Positions 59,169 through 64,000 of a stretch of 64,000 nucleotides of DNA are shown piece by piece. Position 1 is the first letter of the stretch. The number at the start of each line of letters is the position of its first letter. Under the pieces are notes generated by a model that was not told the DNA's origin, made no database searches, and worked only from the letters and a program-made list of their open reading frames with translations. The DNA is from Burkholderia sp. WSM2230 (lineage in GTDB: Bacteria > Pseudomonadota > Gammaproteobacteria > Burkholderiales > Burkholderiaceae), in the NCBI RefSeq assembly GCF_000472445.1, contig NZ_AXAJ01000017.1, positions 57,033 to 121,032 on the forward strand, in the 5' to 3' direction. The position numbers and the translations under genes were made by a program.

Positions 59169-62100
59169 ATGAATAAGAATCGATTTCGCCGGGTATTTAG
59201 CAAGCGTCTCGGCATGCTCGTCGCTGTTGCAGAGAATGTGACGAGCCAGGGCAAACAGGCAGGTGAGAGTTCCGGCGTCGGCGCGTCGGGCCGCGAATTT
59301 GGCGTCGTATCGACGATGAGTGCCGTGGCATTGGCATTGATTGCATTTCATCCGTCGGTGAGCCGCGCGCAGTCGCTCCCGACGAACGGCCAGGTGATTG
59401 CAGGTCAGGCGAGCATCTCGCAGACCAACCCGAACACGATGACCATCAATCAGGGTACGCAGCGCACCGTGATCGACTGGAACTCGTTTAACGTCGCGAC
59501 GGGCAACACCGTCCAGTTCAATCAGCCGAACGCTCAGGCGCAGGCGCTGAACCGTGTGACGGGCGGCATGCCGTCGAACATTCAAGGTTCGCTCCTCGCC
59601 AACGGCCAGGTGCTGATCCAGAACGCGAACGGCGTGCTGTTCAGCAAGGGCGCGGTGGTGAATGTCGGTTCGCTGCTGGCGACGACGAAATCCATCGACG
59701 CGAACCAGTTCATGGCGGGCGGCCCGCTGCAACTCAGCTCGACGGGCACGAACGCGAGCGTGGTCAACGACGGTTCGATCCAGGCGCAGGGCTATGTGAC
59801 GCTGATGGGCGACCAGGTGCGTAACAGCGGCACGATCACGACGGCGCCGGGCGGTCAGGTCGTGCTCGCCGCGGGCGACAGCGCGACAGTTGCGCTGCCG
59901 AACGGCCAGGGCATCCAGCTGACGCTGACGAACGCGACGGCCAACGCGCTGGTAGAAAACAGCGGCACGATCAACGCGCAGAACGGCACGGTGCTGCTCA
60001 CGGCGCGCGGCAGCAACACGCTGCTCAACACGGTGGTGAACCTCTCGGGCGTGGTGCGCGCGGGCACGGTCGTCGCCGATGCAGGCAACACGGGCGACGT
60101 GGCGGTGACGGGCAAGATCGACGCATCGAACAACGCGGCGGGCGGCGTGGGCGGCACGGTGGTGCTGTCGGGCGACCGCGTGGGTGTGTTCGGCAATGCG
60201 AGCGTCGATGTGAGCGGCGATGCGGCGGGCGGCAAGGTGATCATCGGTGGTGACAGCCTGCATCAGCTGGCCGGCACGCAGGCAGCGGACATGCTGCAGG
60301 ACGGCGTGAACTTCGCGAACTACACGCAAGTCGATTCCGGCGCGAGCATCAAAGCGGACTCCGCGCATGGCAATGGCGGCTTCGTCGAGACGTCGGGGCA
60401 TAGCCTCGACGTGCAGGGCGCAGTGAGCGCGGCGGCGCCGAACGGCAAGGCCGGCCAGTGGCTGATCGACCCGACGGACGTGACGATCAGCACGGGCGCC
60501 GACGCGAACTACAGTGGCAATGTTTCGGGCGGCACGTTCAGCGGCGGCTCGAACACGAGCGCGACGGTGAAGAACACGACGATCAGCAACGCGCTGAGCG
60601 GCGGCGCGGACGTGACGATCACGACGGCGAGTTCTGGCACGGCGACGGGCAACATCGTGCAGCAGGCAGGCGCGGATATTATGAAGACGGGGGGTGGTGC
60701 GGCGACTCTGACGATGCTTGCCAACGGCAGCATCCAGCTCAACGGCAACATCACGACCACGAGCAACGCGCTGAACCTGAACCTGACCGCGGACATGAGC
60801 GGGAATCACAATGGTTCGGCGACTCTGCAGGGCGCCAACACTGATCTGGGCGGCGGCACGCTCACGATGTCGGGCAACGTGGTGAATGGCAACGGTCTCG
60901 CGGGTGTAAACGCCGTCTACCTCAACGGCAATCAGGCGAACATCGGTGGCGGGTCTATCACCGGGCATGCCACCACCGGCGACGGTGTGGGTATCGCGGG
61001 ATATATGACGAAGACCGGTTTGGGCACGCTGACGTTGTCGGGCTCGTCAGTCTCCGGCGACGGCGTTCGTTTTGATCAAAACTCCCATTTGGTACAGACC
61101 GGCGGGACCATCAATGCCGTTGGTACATCGAATAGTGGTATCGGGGTTCAATTTGGAAGAGCCGGATATAACGGTCAAGCCCGCGTCGATGTATCGAACA
61201 ACGCGATACTGAACCTGAACGGCGCTAGCACGACCGGCACTGGCGTTTCGATGGGGGCCGACCTCTATTCGATCGCTTCAAACAGTTTCAATATTTCGGA
61301 TTCGGCGGTAATTAACGTCGTCGGTACGAGTTCGGAAGCCTACGGCGTTCTTGGCTATGCAACACAGGTCAACGCACAAGACAACGGCAAGTTCAATGTC
61401 AACGGAACCAGCGCGAATGGGACGGGCGCTTCGTTCTATTCCGGAGGTGCTCCCGTGGACTTTAATGTCTCGGGTAATGCGGCTGTTAGCGTCAGCGGTA
61501 CCAGCACGAACGGCACGGGCGCTTCACTCACGCTGAACGGAAATGTCTCGGGCGACAGCGCGATCACAGTGAGCGGTACCAGCACGAACGGCACGGGCGC
61601 TTCACTCACGCTGAACGGAAATGTCTCGGGCGACAGCGCGATCACAGTGAGCGGCACCAGCACGAACGGAAGCGCTGCATATATCGGGGGGACGACTAAC
61701 TTCTCGCAGAATGCCACCATGGATGTGAACGGGACATCGACTAACGGATACGGTGTTCAAAAGCAGGCAAATTGGAACGAATCAGATAACGCTCAAATCA
61801 ATGTTGCCGGCACATCCAGCACTTCGATGGGTTTCATCGGCTGGTACGGCACCAATGTCACTGACTCCGCGACGCTCAATATTTCGGGCGTATCAAACAC
61901 TGGTGCCGGCGCATGGTTCGCCCTTGGCAGCGTCGTGGATATCTCGGGCAACGGTGCAGTAAACGTTAATGGCCAGTCCAACACCAGCGCGGGCGTTGTC
62001 ATTCGAGCCAATGACATTAGTGTGACCGACAATGGCACTCTATCCGTGCAGGGCAACTCGACTAGCGGAGCCGGTGTTTTACAGAATGGGACCAGTTCGA

Positions 62101-64000
62101 TCAACACGTCGGGTAATGGCGAGATTTCCATTGCTGGCTCATCGGCGAACGGAAGCGGTGTCGACCTGAATACTGGCTCGATCAATACCGCCGGCAACGG
62201 TACCACCAATATCAGCGGTACATCGGCCAATGGCTCTGGCGTGCTTGTAGAGCCAAACGTTTCGGTCAACGTCTCTGGCGACGGAGGCGTGAACGTTACA
62301 GGCAACTCGACGAACGGCAATGGCGCGGTGATCAATGGCAGCGTAAACGTGACGGATAACGGCACGATCAACGTCAGTGGTGGTTCGACCAACGGTTCGG
62401 GCGTGATCGTCGATCCGAACGGTTCGATCAACATTTCGGGCAATGGCGCAGCGGATATCACCGGCAATTCGACGAACGGTAACGGTGCAGTCATCGACGG
62501 CAGCGTGAACGTGGCGGACAACGGCACGGCGAACATCTCCGGCAGCTCGACCAATGGTTCGGGTGTGATCGAAGGCGGCAACGGTTCAATCAACATCTCG
62601 GGTAACGGCGCAGCCGACATCAGCGGCAATTCGACGAACGGTAACGGCGCGGTCATCGACGGTGACGTGAACGTGACGGATAACGGCACGATCAACGTGT
62701 CGGGTAACTCGACCAACGGCTCGGGCGTAATCGAGGGCGATAACGGTTCGATCAACATCTCGGGTAACGGCGCAGCCGATATCTCCGGTAATTCGACGAA
62801 CGGCAACGGCGCGGTCATCGACGGCAGCGTGGACGTGACGGACAACGGCACGGTCAACGTGTCGGGTAACTCGACCAATGGTTCGGGCGTAGTCGAGGGC
62901 GATAACGGCTCGATCAGCATCTCGGGTAACGGCGCAGCCGATATCGCAGGTAAATCGACCAACGGCAACGGTGCAGTGGTCGACGGCGGCGTAAACGTGA
63001 CGGACAACGGCACGATCAACGTCAGTGGTGGTTCGACCAACGGTTCGGGCGTGATCGTCGATCCGAACGGCTCGATCAACATCTCGGGTAACGGCGCAGC
63101 CGATGTCACCGGCAATTCGACGAACGGTAACGGTGCGGTTATCGACGGCAGCGTGAACGTGACGGATAACGGCACGGTCAACATCTCCGGCGACTCGACC
63201 AATGGTTCGGGCGTGATCGAAGGCGACAACGGTTCGATCAACATCTCGGGCAATGGTGCCGCCGATATCTCGGGCAACTCGACGAACGGCAACGGCGCGG
63301 TCATCGACGGCAGCGTGAGCGTGGCGGACAACGGCACGGCGAACATCTCCGGCGACTCGACCAATGGTTCTGGCGTGATCGAAGGCGACAACGGTTCGAT
63401 CAACATTTCGGGCAACGGTGCCGCCGATATCTCGGGTAATTCGACGAACGGCAACGGCGCGGTGATCGACGGTGACGTGAACGTGACGGACAACGGCACG
63501 ATCAACGTCAGTGGTGGTTCGACCAACGGTTCGGGCGTGATCGTCGATCCCAACGGTTCGATCAACATCTCGGGCAATGGCGCAGCGGACATCGCGGGCA
63601 ACTCGACGAACGGTACCGGCACGGACATCAACGGTTCGATCAACACGACGGATAACGGCACGATCAATATCTCGGGCAACTCGACCGAGGGTACGGGCGT
63701 GATCGTCGATCCGAACGGTTCGATCAACACCAGCGGCAATGGCTCGACCAATATCAGCGGTGATTCGACCAACGGTACGGGAACGGATATCAATGGGTCG
63801 ATCAACACGACGGACAACGGCACGACCAATTTCTCGGGCAACTCGACCAATGGCACCGGCGTGATCGTTGACCCGAACGGTTCGATCAACACCAGCGGCA
63901 ACGGCTCGACCAATATCAGCGGCGATTCGACCAACGGTACGGGCACCGATATCAATGGGTCGATCAACACCACGGATAACGGCACGATCAACATCAGCGG
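59169..64000 (+). CDS. Two-partner-secretion exoprotein, filamentous-haemagglutinin/HMW-like, repeat-rich (3' end outside window)
   Basis: At least 1610 codons without a stop, continuing past the window. Residues 1-30 (MNKNRFRRVFSKRLGMLVAV, then AENVTSQGK) match the ESPR extended signal peptide of type V secretion. A hydrophobic core (~48-62) is followed by a likely cut after SRA67. Residues ~70-330 are the TPS domain with the NANGVLFSKG (NPNGI-type) motif at 152-161, and WLIDPTDVTIS occurs near 438, as in HMW-type adhesins. From ~residue 700 the protein consists of Asn/Gly/Ser/Thr repeats predicted to form a beta-helix. It is expected to be exported by an outer-membrane TpsB pore, which is not in the window, and to act in adhesion, biofilm or competition. 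Confidence 0.92.
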   Translation, partial: MNKNRFRRVFSKRLGMLVAVAENVTSQGKQAGESSGVGASGREFGVVSTMSAVALALIAFHPSVSRAQSLPTNGQVIAGQASISQTNPNTMTINQGTQRTVIDWNSFNVATGNTVQFNQPNAQAQALNRVTGGMPSNIQGSLLANGQVLIQNANGVLFSKGAVVNVGSLLATTKSIDANQFMAGGPLQLSSTGTNASVVNDGSIQAQGYVTLMGDQVRNSGTITTAPGGQVVLAAGDSATVALPNGQGIQLTLTNATANALVENSGTINAQNGTVLLTARGSNTLLNTVVNLSGVVRAGTVVADAGNTGDVAVTGKIDASNNAAGGVGGTVVLSGDRVGVFGNASVDVSGDAAGGKVIIGGDSLHQLAGTQAADMLQDGVNFANYTQVDSGASIKADSAHGNGGFVETSGHSLDVQGAVSAAAPNGKAGQWLIDPTDVTISTGADANYSGNVSGGTFSGGSNTSATVKNTTISNALSGGADVTITTASSGTATGNIVQQAGADIMKTGGGAATLTMLANGSIQLNGNITTTSNALNLNLTADMSGNHNGSATLQGANTDLGGGTLTMSGNVVNGNGLAGVNAVYLNGNQANIGGGSITGHATTGDGVGIAGYMTKTGLGTLTLSGSSVSGDGVRFDQNSHLVQTGGTINAVGTSNSGIGVQFGRAGYNGQARVDVSNNAILNLNGASTTGTGVSMGADLYSIASNSFNISDSAVINVVGTSSEAYGVLGYATQVNAQDNGKFNVNGTSANGTGASFYSGGAPVDFNVSGNAAVSVSGTSTNGTGASLTLNGNVSGDSAITVSGTSTNGTGASLTLNGNVSGDSAITVSGTSTNGSAAYIGGTTNFSQNATMDVNGTSTNGYGVQKQANWNESDNAQINVAGTSSTSMGFIGWYGTNVTDSATLNISGVSNTGAGAWFALGSVVDISGNGAVNVNGQSNTSAGVVIRANDISVTDNGTLSVQGNSTSGAGVLQNGTSSINTSGNGEISIAGSSANGSGVDLNTGSINTAGNGTTNISGTSANGSGVLVEPNVSVNVSGDGGVNVTGNSTNGNGAVINGSVNVTDNGTINVSGGSTNGSGVIVDPNGSINISGNGAADITGNSTNGNGAVIDGSVNVADNGTANISGSSTNGSGVIEGGNGSINISGNGAADISGNSTNGNGAVIDGDVNVTDNGTINVSGNSTNGSGVIEGDNGSINISGNGAADISGNSTNGNGAVIDGSVDVTDNGTVNVSGNSTNGSGVVEGDNGSISISGNGAADIAGKSTNGNGAVVDGGVNVTDNGTINVSGGSTNGSGVIVDPNGSINISGNGAADVTGNSTNGNGAVIDGSVNVTDNGTVNISGDSTNGSGVIEGDNGSINISGNGAADISGNSTNGNGAVIDGSVSVADNGTANISGDSTNGSGVIEGDNGSINISGNGAADISGNSTNGNGAVIDGDVNVTDNGTINVSGGSTNGSGVIVDPNGSINISGNGAADIAGNSTNGTGTDINGSINTTDNGTINISGNSTEGTGVIVDPNGSINTSGNGSTNISGDSTNGTGTDINGSINTTDNGTTNFSGNSTNGTGVIVDPNGSINTSGNGSTNISGDSTNGTGTDINGSINTTDNGTINIS
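61494..61649 (+). repeat. 78-bp perfect tandem duplication inside the exoprotein gene
   Basis: The block beginning AGCGGTACCAGCACGAACGG at 61494 recurs at 61572 with, as far as I can see, no base change. A partial third copy starts at 61650. Each copy encodes 26 residues (SGTSTNGTGASLTL and onward), preserving the frame. Confidence 0.85.
62175..64000 (+). repeat. 162-bp tandem super-repeat, about 11 copies, running off the window
   Basis: Unit boundaries fall at 62175, 62337, 62499, 62661, 62823, 62985, 63147, 63309, 63471, 63633, 63795 and 63957, exactly 162 bp apart. Each 54-residue unit is a 28-residue half (GS-N-T-NGT-N-SG-STNGSGVIV-PN type) followed by a 26-residue half (GSINISGNGAADI-GNSTNGNGAVID type). 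Confidence 0.93.

Noticed and set aside
59148..60968. 606-codon minus-strand frame opposite the TPS domain
   Set aside because: Arg/His/Ala-rich translation without any domain, lying exactly opposite the well-supported exoprotein start.
61793..63994. 733-codon open frame on the minus strand opposite the exoprotein repeats
   Set aside because: It is the antisense of a repetitive Asn/Gly/Ser/Thr coding sequence whose codons do not produce stops in that frame. The plus strand has the ESPR, TPS domain and continuous frame.

Overview
The window is GC-rich chromosomal DNA from a betaproteobacterium of the order Burkholderiales, most likely Paraburkholderia or Burkholderia. The evidence is the gene content and order (mpl next to a YqiA-type esterase and an RNB nuclease; accB-accC-prmA followed by a zinc-ribbon/DUF3426 protein; an alanine/lysine histone H1-like protein; a BamE with a long tail) and the protein sequences. 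Genus-level assignment is inference. No rRNA, tRNA, CRISPR array, transposase or prophage gene was recognised. Nearly all of it is ordinary, densely packed core metabolism.

Layout. 1-4.2 kb: the 3' end of nrdA, a 650-bp gap, nrdB, and a lysine/alanine-repeat DNA-binding protein ending at a strong terminator. 4.3-12.8 kb: a minus-strand block with a glycine-zipper lipoprotein, a PfkB-family kinase, tpx, a DUF3426 protein, prmA, accC, accB, aroQ, a TlpA-like thioredoxin and a nucleotidyltransferase-like protein. 13-19 kb: plus-strand mpl, esterase, RNB nuclease, aroE and mtgA, several with 4-bp overlaps. 19.0-19.6 kb: a non-coding island with ~100-bp imperfect inverted repeats and a second palindromic element. 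19.9-30.4 kb: a sugar-oxidation locus with an IclR regulator, dgoK, dgoA, an SDR, an AraFGH-type ABC importer, a second SDR, an SMP-30 lactonase and an aldose epimerase. Together they can import a pentose/galactose-type sugar, oxidise it to the lactone, hydrolyse the lactone, and phosphorylate and split the 2-keto-3-deoxy acid. The sugar-acid dehydratase is not in the window.

30.5-44 kb: pyrF followed by a 14-bp degenerate tandem repeat; minus-strand thiL-pgpA-pncC-cupin; a fused malic enzyme/phosphotransacetylase; a secreted guanyl-type RNase with an adjacent barstar-type inhibitor; rsmE, a VOC protein and an aminopropyltransferase; then tkt and gapA. 44-48.2 kb: a GntR/FCD regulator divergent from a DctA-type carrier, with a perfect palindrome between them, then allantoicase and ureidoglycolate lyase. 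48.3-58.7 kb: fur, bamE, dapB, an ExbB/ExbD pair, leuS, lptE, holA, proA and hemJ.

59.2-64 kb: the start of a very large two-partner-secretion exoprotein. It has an extended signal peptide, a TPS/haemagglutinin domain and then an Asn/Gly/Ser/Thr repeat domain, built at its distal end from a strictly phased 162-bp (54-residue) super-repeat that runs off the window. This gene and the 19-kb inverted-repeat island are the most distinctive parts of the window.
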